From: UBA7398 sp964632545
GTDB lineage: Bacteria > Actinomycetota > Actinomycetes > Nanopelagicales > Nanopelagicaceae
NCBI GenBank assembly: GCA_964632545.1
Contig: CAZWBQ010000013.1
Span: 1 to 37,932, forward strand
Reading direction: 5' to 3'
Length of the DNA: 37,932 nt
Shown here piece by piece: positions 1 through 8,701 of this stretch. The notes beneath the pieces were generated by a model. The model was not told the origin of the DNA, made no database searches, and worked only from the letters and a program-made list of their open reading frames with translations. Made by a program: the position numbers and the translations under genes. Each line of letters opens with the position of its first letter. Positions within the stretch are counted from its first letter, which is position 1.

Positions 1-1844
1 GCATCGGCGTTCGTGGAGAGCGCTGCGATAAATGCTTCTTGTGGAACTTCGACTCGTCCCACCATCTTCATTCTCTTTTTACCCTCTTTTTGCTTCTCTA
101 AAAGTTTACGTTTTCGTGAAATATCGCCACCGTAACATTTCGCGAGCACATCTTTTCGAATCGCTCGGATAGTTTCACGTGCAATTACTTTTGCACCAAT
201 AGCTGCTTGAATTGGAACTTCAAACTGTTGTCGAGGAATCAATTCGCGGAGTTTTGTAGTCATCATCACGCCATATGCATAAGCTTTTTCGCGATGCACG
301 ATTGTGCTAAATGCATCTACTGGATCGCCTTGTAATAAAATATCAACTTTAACTAAATCACCTTCAGCTTCACCGACTGGCTCATAATCAAGTGATGCAT
401 AACCTTTAGTGCGGGATTTCAGATTATCGAAGAAATCAAAGACGATTTCGGCAAGTGGAATTGTGTAGCGAATCTCAACTCGATCCTCAGATAGATAGTC
501 CATGCCTAATAAGGTGCCGCGGCGCTGTTGGCAAAGTTCCATGATGGTTCCGATGAATTCAGCGGGTGCTAAAACGGTTGCGCGCACAATCGGCTCTTGT
601 ACCATTGCAATTTTTCCATCTGGGTATTCGCTTGGATTGGTAACTATCAATTCTTTTCCCGTATCTAAAGTAACTCGGTAAACCACATTCGGTGCTGTGG
701 ATATTAAAGTTAAATTGAACTCGCGCTCTAATCGTTCTCGCACGATCTCCATATGCAGTAAACCTAAAAAGCCACAACGGAAACCGAATCCGAGCGCAGC
801 TGAAGTTTCTGGTTCGTAAACTAGCGCGGCATCATTAAGTTGTAACTTATCTAGCGCTTCGCGAAGCATTGGATATTCATCGCCATCTAGCGGATAAAGC
901 CCAGAGAAAACCATTGGTTTTGGATCGCTATAACCGGCAAGAGCTTGCGTTGCTGGGTTGTTATAAGTTGTAACAGTATCTCCAACACGGGATTGTCGAA
1001 CATCTTTCACGCCAGTAATTAAATAACCAACTTCGCCAACGCCTAACCCCTTGCTAACTAATGGTTCAGGTGAAATGACGCCTACTTCCAACATTTCGTG
1101 CTTTACCCCAGTTGAGAACATTTGAATTTGATCGCGGGGTGAAAGTTTTCCGTCAAAAACTCGCACGTAAGTAACTACACCGCGATATGTGTCATAAACC
1201 GAATCGAAAATTAACGCGCGAGCTGGCGCATCTGGATTCCCAATTGGATGTGGAATCTGTTTCACAATTTGATCAAGTAATTCAGTAACCCCGGCGCCGG
1301 TTTTTCCAGAGACCCGCAAACAATCTTCTGGTTGGCATCCGATTAGTTTTGCAAGTTCTTCCGCAAATTTCTCTGGCTGGGCTGCCGGTAAATCTATTTT
1401 ATTTAGTACCGGAATGATGGTTAAGTTATTTTCCATCGCAAGATATAAATTTGCTAGCGTTTGGGCTTCAATTCCTTGCGCACAATCGACTAAAAGAACA
1501 GCGCCTTCGCATGCTGCAAGCGAGCGCGAAACTTCGTAAGTGAAATCAACATGTCCGGGTGTATCGATCATGTTCAAGATATATTCGTTGCCATCTATGC
1601 CAGAACGCCACGGCAAGCGAACTGCCTGACTCTTAATTGTGATACCGCGTTCGCGTTCGATATCCATGCGATCTAAATATTGCGCACGCATATTCCGAGC
1701 TTCAACGACTTCGGTTATGCCAAGCATTCGATCGGCAAGAGTTGATTTGCCGTGATCAATGTGAGCGATGATGCAAAAGTTACGAATTTGGGCTGGATCG
1801 GTTGCGGCCGGTTGTGGCGCTTTACTTAACGAGATTGCCGGCAT
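1..1844 (-). CDS. lepA: Elongation factor 4 (LepA), 3' end cut by the window edge
   Basis: LepA is a ribosome-associated translational GTPase that acts on stalled or mistranslocated ribosomes in the cytoplasm. Reading leftward from ATG at 1844, the frame is open to the window edge (614 codons). The N-terminus carries the G1 loop AHIDHGKST (about residues 28-36) and the G3 motif DTPGHVDF. Later come the LepA-typical stretch GFGFRCGFLGLLHMEIV and the C-terminal signature around CYGGDISRKRKLLEKQKEGK. The last visible residues, GRVEVPQEAFIAALSTNAD, resemble the end of actinobacterial LepA, so probably only a few residues are missing. It lies 67 nt downstream of rpsT, an arrangement common in actinobacteria. 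A hairpin lies between them, so it may be read partly through from rpsT. Confidence 0.95.
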   Translation of the reverse strand, partial: MPAISLSKAPQPAATDPAQIRNFCIIAHIDHGKSTLADRMLGITEVVEARNMRAQYLDRMDIERERGITIKSQAVRLPWRSGIDGNEYILNMIDTPGHVDFTYEVSRSLAACEGAVLLVDCAQGIEAQTLANLYLAMENNLTIIPVLNKIDLPAAQPEKFAEELAKLIGCQPEDCLRVSGKTGAGVTELLDQIVKQIPHPIGNPDAPARALIFDSVYDTYRGVVTYVRVFDGKLSPRDQIQMFSTGVKHEMLEVGVISPEPLVSKGLGVGEVGYLITGVKDVRQSRVGDTVTTYNNPATQALAGYSDPKPMVFSGLYPLDGDEYPMLREALDKLQLNDAALVYEPETSAALGFGFRCGFLGLLHMEIVRERLEREFNLTLISTAPNVVYRVTLDTGKELIVTNPSEYPDGKIAMVQEPIVRATVLAPAEFIGTIMELCQQRRGTLLGMDYLSEDRVEIRYTIPLAEIVFDFFDNLKSRTKGYASLDYEPVGEAEGDLVKVDILLQGDPVDAFSTIVHREKAYAYGVMMTTKLRELIPRQQFEVPIQAAIGAKVIARETIRAIRKDVLAKCYGGDISRKRKLLEKQKEGKKRMKMVGRVEVPQEAFIAALSTNAD

Positions 1845-1887
1845 TGCTTAATCCACCTAATCCCGACCTCAAAGATTTAAAACGCGG

Positions 1888-1907
1888 TTCGGTCCAACAA
1901 GACCGAA
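1888..1907 (-). terminator. Hairpin after rpsT, possible weak terminator or attenuator
   Basis: A perfect 7-bp inverted repeat (TTCGGTC / GACCGAA) with a 6-nt loop starts 4 nt past the rpsT stop codon. On the minus strand it is followed by CCGCGTTTT, so the T-run is short and slightly displaced. It could reduce read-through from the abundant S20 message into lepA. No transcript evidence is available. Confidence 0.45.
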
Positions 1908-1911
1908 TAAA

Positions 1912-2181
1912 TTACTTAACGCCAGCTTTGTGAGCCGACTTTGCCATTGCAGATTTTTTATTAGCAGCTTGGTTTGTATGAATAACACCTTTTGCCACTG
2001 CAACATCTAGAAGGCGGGAAGCTGTTTGAAGTTCAGTTGTGATCGCTTTGTTATCTCCAGAGGTAAGCGCATCGCGGAAACGACGAATCGCGGTCTTGAT
2101 AGTTGAGCGCGCTGATTTGTTCCGTTCACGAGCTTTGTCATTGGTCTTAATACGCTTGATCTGAGACTTAATATTGGCCAC
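1912..2181 (-). CDS. rpsT: 30S ribosomal protein S20
   Basis: S20 is a primary binding protein of 16S rRNA in the small subunit. The 89-residue product starts MANIKSQIKRIKTNDKARE and is rich in Lys, Arg and Ala, with the family's helical-bundle pattern (NKSARSTIKTAIRRF, then HTNQAANKKSAMAKSAHKAG). The start codon is GTG at 2181, preceded by the purine-rich GGAAGG about 8 nt upstream. The 81 nt between holA and rpsT contain small hairpins (for example AGGCT-GGT-AGCCT) and a TAGATA sequence that could serve as a -10 box, so rpsT probably has its own promoter. Length and sequence are typical for the family. Confidence 0.96.
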   Translation of the reverse strand: MANIKSQIKRIKTNDKARERNKSARSTIKTAIRRFRDALTSGDNKAITTELQTASRLLDVAVAKGVIHTNQAANKKSAMAKSAHKAGVK

Positions 2182-2262
2182 GAACTAAACCTTCCATCTT
2201 TACTTATCTATTCTCGCCTAAGGGACCTTCGGCTGATTAAGGCGGTAAGGCTACCAGCCTGC

Positions 2263-3252
2263 TTAGCTTCGACTCAAACTGGCCTTTTTTCGCCCGGTAG
2301 CAATCGCAGATATAGCTCGTTCTAACGCATAAATCGGATCAACTGCTGCTCCTTTAACTGCGGCATCTGCAGAAGCCACTTCTTGAACAGCATGCGCAAT
2401 CGCAGCCGGTGACCAATTGTTGAGTTGGCGTCTGGCTTTATCAATTTGCCATGGCGCAAGACCAAGTGATCCTGCTAATTCAAAAGATTTTGCTCCCTTT
2501 GGCGCTCCAGAAACTTTTGCAAGAGTTCTGATTGCGCTTGCCAAAGCGCTTGTAATCATTACTGGATCGGTTCCGGTTGATAGCGCATTTCGAAGTGCAA
2601 TTAACGCAGCTTCCGGATTCCCATCCAAAGTCGCATCCGCTACATCAAATCCAGTTGTTTCAACTCGTCCTTGTTGGTATTTATTCACATCTTCGACAGT
2701 GATTGCAGCTTTAGGGTTTGGGGTATCAAATGCAATCTGACTACATACTCCAGTTAACTCTCGAATATCGCTCCCAAGTGCATCAACAAGAGCTTGCACA
2801 GCAGCGATATCAATTTTTCGTTGCAATCTGACAAATTCGCGCTTAACAAAATCTAATTTCTCACTCTCTTTTTTAATTGGCTCACAGTTAATTATTTCGG
2901 GCTTCAATTTTTTAACTTTCTCAAGTAACGCTTTACCTTTAACGCCACCTTTGTGTGTAAAAATAAGGAGCAATGATTGATCTGGTTCTGCTAAATACCG
3001 TTCTACTTCTTCTTGTACATCCATAATTAGATCCTGCATATCTTTAATAACTAAAATTCTTGATTCGGAAAATAATGATGGTGCGGTTGCGTCTGCAAAT
3101 TGCCCGATTTCAATTTCAGCGCCAGCAAGTTGAGTTACTTCAGCGCCAGCTCTTGCCTTCAAAATTTCAGAAACTGCGCGATCCGCCAAAACACTTTCTG
3201 CACCTTGAATGAGGACTATCGAAGCGTTTATGACCACTTGATTCGCCACCAT
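2263..3252 (-). CDS. holA: DNA polymerase III delta subunit
   Basis: The delta subunit opens the beta sliding clamp within the clamp-loader complex. The 329-residue protein has the HolA layout: an N-terminal AAA+-like domain (IVLIQGAESVLADRAVSEIL; ILVIKDMQDL; LLLIFTHKGGVKGKALLEKV) followed by the helical region with ALVDALGSDIRELTGVCSQI, typical of delta. There is no functional Walker A, as expected for delta. The ATG at 3252 sits just after GGAAAGGA, and the next codon is GTG, which could also be used. The start overlaps the comEC stop by 25 nt, implying translational coupling in the comEA-comEC-holA unit. Sequence divergence is normal for this family. Confidence 0.9.
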   Translation of the reverse strand: MVANQVVINASIVLIQGAESVLADRAVSEILKARAGAEVTQLAGAEIEIGQFADATAPSLFSESRILVIKDMQDLIMDVQEEVERYLAEPDQSLLLIFTHKGGVKGKALLEKVKKLKPEIINCEPIKKESEKLDFVKREFVRLQRKIDIAAVQALVDALGSDIRELTGVCSQIAFDTPNPKAAITVEDVNKYQQGRVETTGFDVADATLDGNPEAALIALRNALSTGTDPVMITSALASAIRTLAKVSGAPKGAKSFELAGSLGLAPWQIDKARRQLNNWSPAAIAHAVQEVASADAAVKGAAVDPIYALERAISAIATGRKKASLSRS

Positions 3253-5558
3253 TCCTTTCCAGAGTTACGGCTTGAAATAACTGCGTGATGCTGCGAATCG
3301 TAACTCCAAGAGAATGAAATTGCTCCCACTAAATCTGTGCGAAAGGTTTTTGCGCCAATTTGATCTAGAAATTTAATGGTTTTAGGCGAAGGGTGGCCAT
3401 ATGGGTTCCCACTCCCAACGCTTATCAACGTTATCGCTGGTGACAATTTTTGGAGCGCGGCTAAATCTTGAAATTGGGACCCATGGTGAAACATTTTTAA
3501 AATTCCAACTTTTTTTAGTTGGTTACGTTGCAACAAATCCCTTTGTGGCGCTGGCTCTAAATCGCCTGCCGAAAATAGTGTCACTCCGTTCAAATCAAAA
3601 AATATTGCAATTGAACCATTATTAATTGCTGAGCCTTCACCTGCTAATACTTCACTATTTGCACCAGAGTTGGAATCCTTTGGCCAAATTACAGTTGCCG
3701 TCAATGCCCCATATTCACTTTTAATAACTGCGTGATCCCCCAATTTAACCTTTTTAATCTCAAGACCTTTTAGGAGCGCCATAGTTTGCCGATATTCAAA
3801 AATAGGTAATTGGCTCTGGTTAATCCAAATTGAAAGAACTTTCCGATTTCGAAGTGCGCCAGTTAAACCAGCAACATGATCGGCATGAAAATGCGAAAGT
3901 ATTAGCAAATCTATTTGAGTAATTCCGCCACTTCGTAGGCAGTTATCAATTAAATTTGGATCGGGACCAACATCTATAACCACTGCGCGATGTTGCCCGG
4001 TATGGATTAACGCTGCGTCTCCTTGCCCAACATCGCATTGCAGTACTCGCCAATTTCTTCCAGGAAATCCACCTTCATACCAAGGAGATTGCAAAATTAA
4101 TGTTGGAATAACTCCAACCGCTATCAGAAGTTTCCACCGACCTCTAAATCTAATTAACAGAAAAATTCCTATACTCACTAACGCTACTGAAATGCTCAAA
4201 CCTTGAAATCCGCGTGCCATCTTCAAAATTGGCGCTTTACCGCCAATTGCTGCCACCCAAGTTATAAAGGAAGCAAACGGTAAACTTAAATCTAAGATTA
4301 ATGTTGAGATACTGGGTAGAACTAATATTAATAACGCTGCTATAAAGCCAAGAACTGTAAGTGGTGTAATCGCTGGCGCTACGACAGCATTTACTGGGAT
4401 CGAAGTTAGTGAAATCTGTCCAGAAAGCGCCACTATTACCGGGGTACAGAGCGTGGTTGCAGCTATCGGAATTGCCAACAACTCTGCTACATAACTAGGT
4501 AATCGAATTTGTAGAAAATTAGAGATTGGCTTACTTAAAAAAATTATCCCGGCAGTTGCTAAAACAGATAATGAGAATCCAGCGTCAACTCCTTGAAATG
4601 GGTCAAGTAAGAGTAGTAATGAGATTGCTGCGCCAAGTGCTGGCACGCTCTGTGATTTTTCACCTTCAGACCTTGCAAAAAGCAGAACTGCCGCCATCAC
4701 AGCGGCTCGCAAAACTGATGGCGACGCACGTACTAAGAAGATGAATCCAATTAGGAAAACTACGGTAACCAGAATTCGATTTCGCCGCTTCTTTAAAATC
4801 AACTTTGAAATCCAAAGCACAAATCCAGTAACAATTGCCAAGTTTGCACCACTTACTGCAGTGATATGAGTGAGCCCGACTCTTCGCATTAAAATTGTGA
4901 ATTCGGGTGTTTGCAAAGAAGTGTCTCCTAATACCACTCCGGGAATTAGCGATGCTGCATCACTATTTTTTCCAGATAGCTCAGTACGATATTTACTACG
5001 AATCGCGTTGGTTCCGCGATCTAAAACGTTTCCAAAACTTAATATAGAAATTTCTTTGGCACTTAATGCTGCGCTTACTCGACGCTCCTTGGTTAAACCC
5101 AATTTTCCCGATATTTTTATTCTTTCTCCTGGGTAAAAATTAATCGTCGAATTGCTATATACACGAATTGGGATTCTGACCGTTGAAATTTTCCCATTTG
5201 CTGCAACGGTATTAGCGCGTACCAAGAAGTTGCTTGAACTTTGGTTTATCCGGGCACCGGTAATGTGAATGGCGGTGGCTTTTGAATCAGTTATTACAGT
5301 TCCGGTAATCTCAACTCTTTGATTTTCAAATGCTAATTGAGTAATTAAGTTCCCCGAAATACTAATTTCTCGAAAAGCGAGACATCCAGAGCCAGTTAAT
5401 ACCGCCAATATCAAAATGCTGGCTGAACTTTTTTTAATTGAAAATAACGTTATTAATCCAATTAGCGCTTCAAAAATTAAGCTTTTTAACCCCGTAAAAT
5501 AGAGAGTTATTGCACCAAACCAGAGCCCAACTCCACAATAAAGAAGTCGATAATCAAT
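3228..5558 (-). CDS. comEC: ComEC/Rec2-type DNA uptake channel with MBL-like domain; start uncertain
   Basis: ComEC forms the inner-membrane channel for single-stranded DNA in natural transformation. The first ordinary start codon is TTG at 5414 (728 residues). The same frame, however, continues upstream through hydrophobic coding-like sequence (IDYRLLYCGVGLWFGAITL and on), as ComEC N-termini do. ATT at 5558, 15 nt after the comEA stop, is a possible unusual start, and the coordinates given use it. Then follow an OB-like region, the 'competence' multi-helix membrane domain (GVVLGDTS; LTHITAVSGANLAIVTGF), and a C-terminal metallo-beta-lactamase-like domain (QCDVGQGDAALI, LLILSHFHADHVAGL, FHHGS). 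The metal-binding HxHxDH motif is intact, which fits an active nuclease-like domain. It is in an operon with comEA and holA. Confidence 0.85.
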   Translation of the reverse strand: MDYRLLYCGVGLWFGAITLYFTGLKSLIFEALIGLITLFSIKKSSASILILAVLTGSGCLAFREISISGNLITQLAFENQRVEITGTVITDSKATAIHITGARINQSSSNFLVRANTVAANGKISTVRIPIRVYSNSTINFYPGERIKISGKLGLTKERRVSAALSAKEISILSFGNVLDRGTNAIRSKYRTELSGKNSDAASLIPGVVLGDTSLQTPEFTILMRRVGLTHITAVSGANLAIVTGFVLWISKLILKKRRNRILVTVVFLIGFIFLVRASPSVLRAAVMAAVLLFARSEGEKSQSVPALGAAISLLLLLDPFQGVDAGFSLSVLATAGIIFLSKPISNFLQIRLPSYVAELLAIPIAATTLCTPVIVALSGQISLTSIPVNAVVAPAITPLTVLGFIAALLILVLPSISTLILDLSLPFASFITWVAAIGGKAPILKMARGFQGLSISVALVSIGIFLLIRFRGRWKLLIAVGVIPTLILQSPWYEGGFPGRNWRVLQCDVGQGDAALIHTGQHRAVVIDVGPDPNLIDNCLRSGGITQIDLLILSHFHADHVAGLTGALRNRKVLSIWINQSQLPIFEYRQTMALLKGLEIKKVKLGDHAVIKSEYGALTATVIWPKDSNSGANSEVLAGEGSAINNGSIAIFFDLNGVTLFSAGDLEPAPQRDLLQRNQLKKVGILKMFHHGSQFQDLAALQKLSPAITLISVGSGNPYGHPSPKTIKFLDQIGAKTFRTDLVGAISFSWSYDSQHHAVISSRNSGKEWWRIKWS

Positions 5559-5572
5559 CTGATTTGAAGAAG

Positions 5573-6154
5573 TTAAATTCGAAGTCGGTCTTTGATGTCG
5601 TTGAATTTTGCTCCGCCAATGCCAGAAACCTTCTGGAGATCCTCGACGCTCTGGAAGAACCCATTCTTATTTCGATAAGTGATTATTCGAGCAGCTAGCA
5701 CTGGCCCGATTCCTGGTAGTGAATCAAATTCGCTCTGGGTTGCGCGATTGATGTTGATTTTTCCAGTTACTGAATTTGTACCCTTTCCATTTTGATATCC
5801 AACATAAATTTGCTCACCGTCAACTAACACATGAGCTAAGTTGATATCGCTTAGGTCCACACCGGTTTTTGCGCCACCGGCTGCTTTGATTGCGTCGATA
5901 GCTCTAGATCCGCTTGGGATTTCATAGACCCCGGGAGCTCTAACTTTCCCAGTCACATCGACAAATACATTTACGGCTTCAGAAACCTGAGAAATTTCTG
6001 GCGCTGGTATCAGAACCACATCTGAGCCATTACTACGACTTGAAATAAAGAAAACCACTGAAAGAGAAAGCGCAGCTCCAAAGATAATTACTAATGCCCG
6101 TTTATGTTCATAACTAAAATCTGGAATTCGGTCTCGTAAATCTGAAAATTTCAT
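5573..6154 (-). CDS. comEA: ComEA-like competence DNA receptor (SLBB + helix-hairpin-helix)
   Basis: ComEA binds incoming double-stranded DNA at the outer face of the membrane and passes it to ComEC. The 193-residue protein has one N-terminal membrane segment (about residues 20-40, RALVIIFGAALSLSVVFFIS). A SLBB domain follows (VFVDVTGKVRAPGVYEIPSG ... GEQIYVGYQ), and then a tandem helix-hairpin-helix at the C-terminus (INRATQSEFDSLPGIGPVLA ... LQKVSGIGGAKFNDIKDRL). This is the full actinobacterial ComEA layout. The start is ATG at 6154. It lies 77 nt after leuS and directly before comEC. With comEC present, DNA uptake for nutrition or recombination is plausible, but no pilus genes are visible here. 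Confidence 0.9.
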   Translation of the reverse strand: MKFSDLRDRIPDFSYEHKRALVIIFGAALSLSVVFFISSRSNGSDVVLIPAPEISQVSEAVNVFVDVTGKVRAPGVYEIPSGSRAIDAIKAAGGAKTGVDLSDINLAHVLVDGEQIYVGYQNGKGTNSVTGKININRATQSEFDSLPGIGPVLAARIITYRNKNGFFQSVEDLQKVSGIGGAKFNDIKDRLRI

Positions 6155-6205
6155 CCCGTTATCGAACTATAAATCAAGCTAGTACGTATTGCGATTTCAC
6201 TAAAT

Positions 6206-6234
6206 TGTTGATTACTAGTTGCTGTTGATTACTA
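6206..6234. repeat. Two copies of a 12-bp direct repeat at the leuS end / comEA leader
   Basis: The 12-mer TGTTGATTACTA occurs at 6206-6217 and again at 6223-6234 (period 17), and ACTAAATT flanks both sides. The second copy overlaps the leuS stop codon. It may be a local duplication or a paired protein-binding site ahead of comEA. Confidence 0.5.
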
Positions 6235-8688
6235 AATTACGATATTAACTAATTTAGGTGCGCGCACAATTATATTTTTAATAGTTACGCCAACTAGCCC
6301 TTCTACTATTTCTGGGTTAGCTAGGGCTAACTCTTGCAACTCGGATTGCGAAATTGACGGTGAAACTTCAACTCGATCTTTTATTTTTCCATTGATCTGC
6401 AATATGGCAGTTACAGCATCTTCGACTAGTAATTTTGGATCAAAAGTTGGCCAACCGGCTAGCGCTACTGCGGGTTTGTGCCCTAACCGTTCCCACATCT
6501 CCTCAGCAGTGAACGGGGCGACTAACGAGAGCGATATTGCGATGACTTCGGCGGCTTCTCGAACTGCCGGGTCAGCGCCACCACATCCGCTATCAATTGC
6601 TTTTCGAACTGCATTTACTAATTCCATAATTCTGGCGACCGCAACATTAAATCTAAATGATTCAACAGCGAAACCGATGTCATGCAATGCTTTATGGGTA
6701 ACTTTCCGTAGCGCTAAATCTCCACCTGAGAAATCAACTAGTGGTTTGCTTGTTACATCGCCAGAAACGCGCCAAGCACGATTTAGGAACTTAGCTGAAC
6801 CTGCTGGCGATACATCCGACCAATCAACATCATCTTCAGGTGGACCAGCGAAGACCATAGATAATCGAATTGCATCTACCCCATGGTTCTCGAGTTCATC
6901 AGAGAGCCTTACTAAATTTCCACGGCTCTTGCTCATTGCTGAGCCATCCATCAAAACCATCCCCTGATTAAGCAACCTTGAGAAAGGTTCAGTAAAACTT
7001 ACATAACCCATATCGTGTAACGCTTTTGTGAAGAAGCGGGAATAAAGTAAGTGCAAAATTGCATGAGTTACACCGCCAACATATTGATCGACTGGAAGCC
7101 AAGTTTCAACTTCATCTTTATCAAATGGCGCATCGTGAGTATTAGTACTGGTGTACCTTAAAAAATACCAAGATGAATCAACAAAAGTATCCATAGTGTC
7201 GGTATCTCTTTTAGCTGGCGCTTTACATTTCGGACATGAAACGTTTACCCATTCAGTTGCAGTAGCAAGTGGTGAAGTGCCTTTTGGTTTCAAATCTAAT
7301 CCAGATGCATCTGGTAGCGCTACCGGTAATTGGTCAAGTGGTACTGGAACTTCACCACAGTTTTCGCAGTGAATAATTGGTATTGGAGTTCCCCAATATC
7401 TTTGTCGCGAAATTAACCAATCCCGCAATCGATAATTATTAGCAGCTTTACCTAGTTTTTTCCCTGCCAATTCAATATTAATTTTTGCAATAGCTGCTTC
7501 AGATGAGAGACCGTTTAGTGAGCCAGAATTAATCAATTTACCTTCGCCAGCGGTAGCAACCCCCGAAATGGCCGGATCTTCGCTATCAGTTTCAACCACA
7601 GTTCTGATTGAGAGTTTCATCGCACGTGCAAAATCTAAATCTCTTTGATCGTGCGCTGGTACTGCCATTATTGCGCCAGTTCCATAATCAGCTAAAACAT
7701 AATCACTAGCCCAAATTGGGATTCGCTCGCCGTTAACTGGATTAATGGCATAGCGTTCTAAGAAAATTCCACTCTTAGGTCGATCGGTTGCAAGTCGATC
7801 GATGTCACTTGCAGCTTTAACTGACTCAAAATATTTTGTAAATTCAGTTTCAACTTTACCGCCGATTGCTAATTCTTTTGCTAATTCACTATCAACTGCA
7901 ACAACCATAAAGGTTGCACCGTACAAAGTGTCGGGACGAGTTGTGTAAATTGTAATTGGTTCGTTTCGGCCTTCAATTTCAAAAATAACCTCAGCTCCTA
8001 CGGATTTGCCAATCCAATTTCGCTGCATGGTTAATACTTTTTCCGGCCACTTACCTTCTAATTCATTCATATCGTCAAGTAAGCGTTCGGCATAATCAGT
8101 GATTTTGAAATACCATTGATTTAATTTCTTTTTTGTCACTGCATTGTCACAACGTTCGCATAATCCAGCAACTACTTGTTCATTAGCTAAAACTGTTTGG
8201 CAATCTGGACACCAATTGACTGCAGAGTCCTTACGGTAGGCCAATCCGCGTTCGTACATTTTTAAGAAGATCCATTGATTCCATTTGTAATATTCTGGAT
8301 CACAAGTGTGAAGCACGCGATCCCAATCAAATGAACAAGCAAAGCGTCGCATCGATGCTTTTTGAGTGGCGATATTTTCGTAAGTCCAACTTCCTGGATC
8401 TGAATTACGTTTTATCGCAGCATTTTCGGCTGGAAGTCCGAAGGCATCCCAACCAATCGGATGCATTACGTTGAAACCTTTTTGCACCCAATATCGAGCA
8501 ATTACATCACCGAGCGCATACGCCTCTGCGTGGCCCATATGTAAATCACCAGATGGGTACGGGAACATATCGAGCACATATTTTTTAGGTCGGAGATCTC
8601 CAGCTTTTCCAGAACGAAATGGCGCAATCTCGTCCCATATCGGGAGCCACTTTTCTTGAACAAAGTGAACGTCATACGCCTCATGCAT
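6232..8688 (-). CDS. leuS: Leucyl-tRNA synthetase
   Basis: LeuRS charges tRNA-Leu with leucine and edits misacylated tRNA. The 818-residue protein carries the class I HIGH motif as HMGH (residues 50-53, in YPSGDLHMGHAEAYALGD). It also has zinc-ribbon-like cysteines (WCPDC ... CERC), the CP1 editing region (TTRPDTLYGATFMVVAVD; GTGAIMAVPAHDQRD), the tRNA-contact segment WLISRQRYWGTPIP and a C-terminal anticodon-binding domain. The KMSKS loop reads AMSKS (residues 584-588): the first Lys is Ala, but the second, more critical Lys is kept. The start is ATG at 8688, with no strong Shine-Dalgarno. It lies 13 nt downstream of the PEP carboxykinase gene and is probably co-transcribed with it. Confidence 0.97.
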   Translation of the reverse strand: MHEAYDVHFVQEKWLPIWDEIAPFRSGKAGDLRPKKYVLDMFPYPSGDLHMGHAEAYALGDVIARYWVQKGFNVMHPIGWDAFGLPAENAAIKRNSDPGSWTYENIATQKASMRRFACSFDWDRVLHTCDPEYYKWNQWIFLKMYERGLAYRKDSAVNWCPDCQTVLANEQVVAGLCERCDNAVTKKKLNQWYFKITDYAERLLDDMNELEGKWPEKVLTMQRNWIGKSVGAEVIFEIEGRNEPITIYTTRPDTLYGATFMVVAVDSELAKELAIGGKVETEFTKYFESVKAASDIDRLATDRPKSGIFLERYAINPVNGERIPIWASDYVLADYGTGAIMAVPAHDQRDLDFARAMKLSIRTVVETDSEDPAISGVATAGEGKLINSGSLNGLSSEAAIAKINIELAGKKLGKAANNYRLRDWLISRQRYWGTPIPIIHCENCGEVPVPLDQLPVALPDASGLDLKPKGTSPLATATEWVNVSCPKCKAPAKRDTDTMDTFVDSSWYFLRYTSTNTHDAPFDKDEVETWLPVDQYVGGVTHAILHLLYSRFFTKALHDMGYVSFTEPFSRLLNQGMVLMDGSAMSKSRGNLVRLSDELENHGVDAIRLSMVFAGPPEDDVDWSDVSPAGSAKFLNRAWRVSGDVTSKPLVDFSGGDLALRKVTHKALHDIGFAVESFRFNVAVARIMELVNAVRKAIDSGCGGADPAVREAAEVIAISLSLVAPFTAEEMWERLGHKPAVALAGWPTFDPKLLVEDAVTAILQINGKIKDRVEVSPSISQSELQELALANPEIVEGLVGVTIKNIIVRAPKLVNIVI

Positions 8689-8701
8689 AAGGCGTAGGTT
8701 A

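Noticed and set aside
2182..2262. A structured RNA or riboswitch ahead of rpsT
   Set aside because: Only 81 nt with two very short hairpins; no known S20 leader pattern could be matched by eye.
6392..6967. 191-codon plus-strand frame inside leuS
   Set aside because: Same reason: a Ser/Thr/Pro-rich shadow of a conserved gene with no ribosome site.
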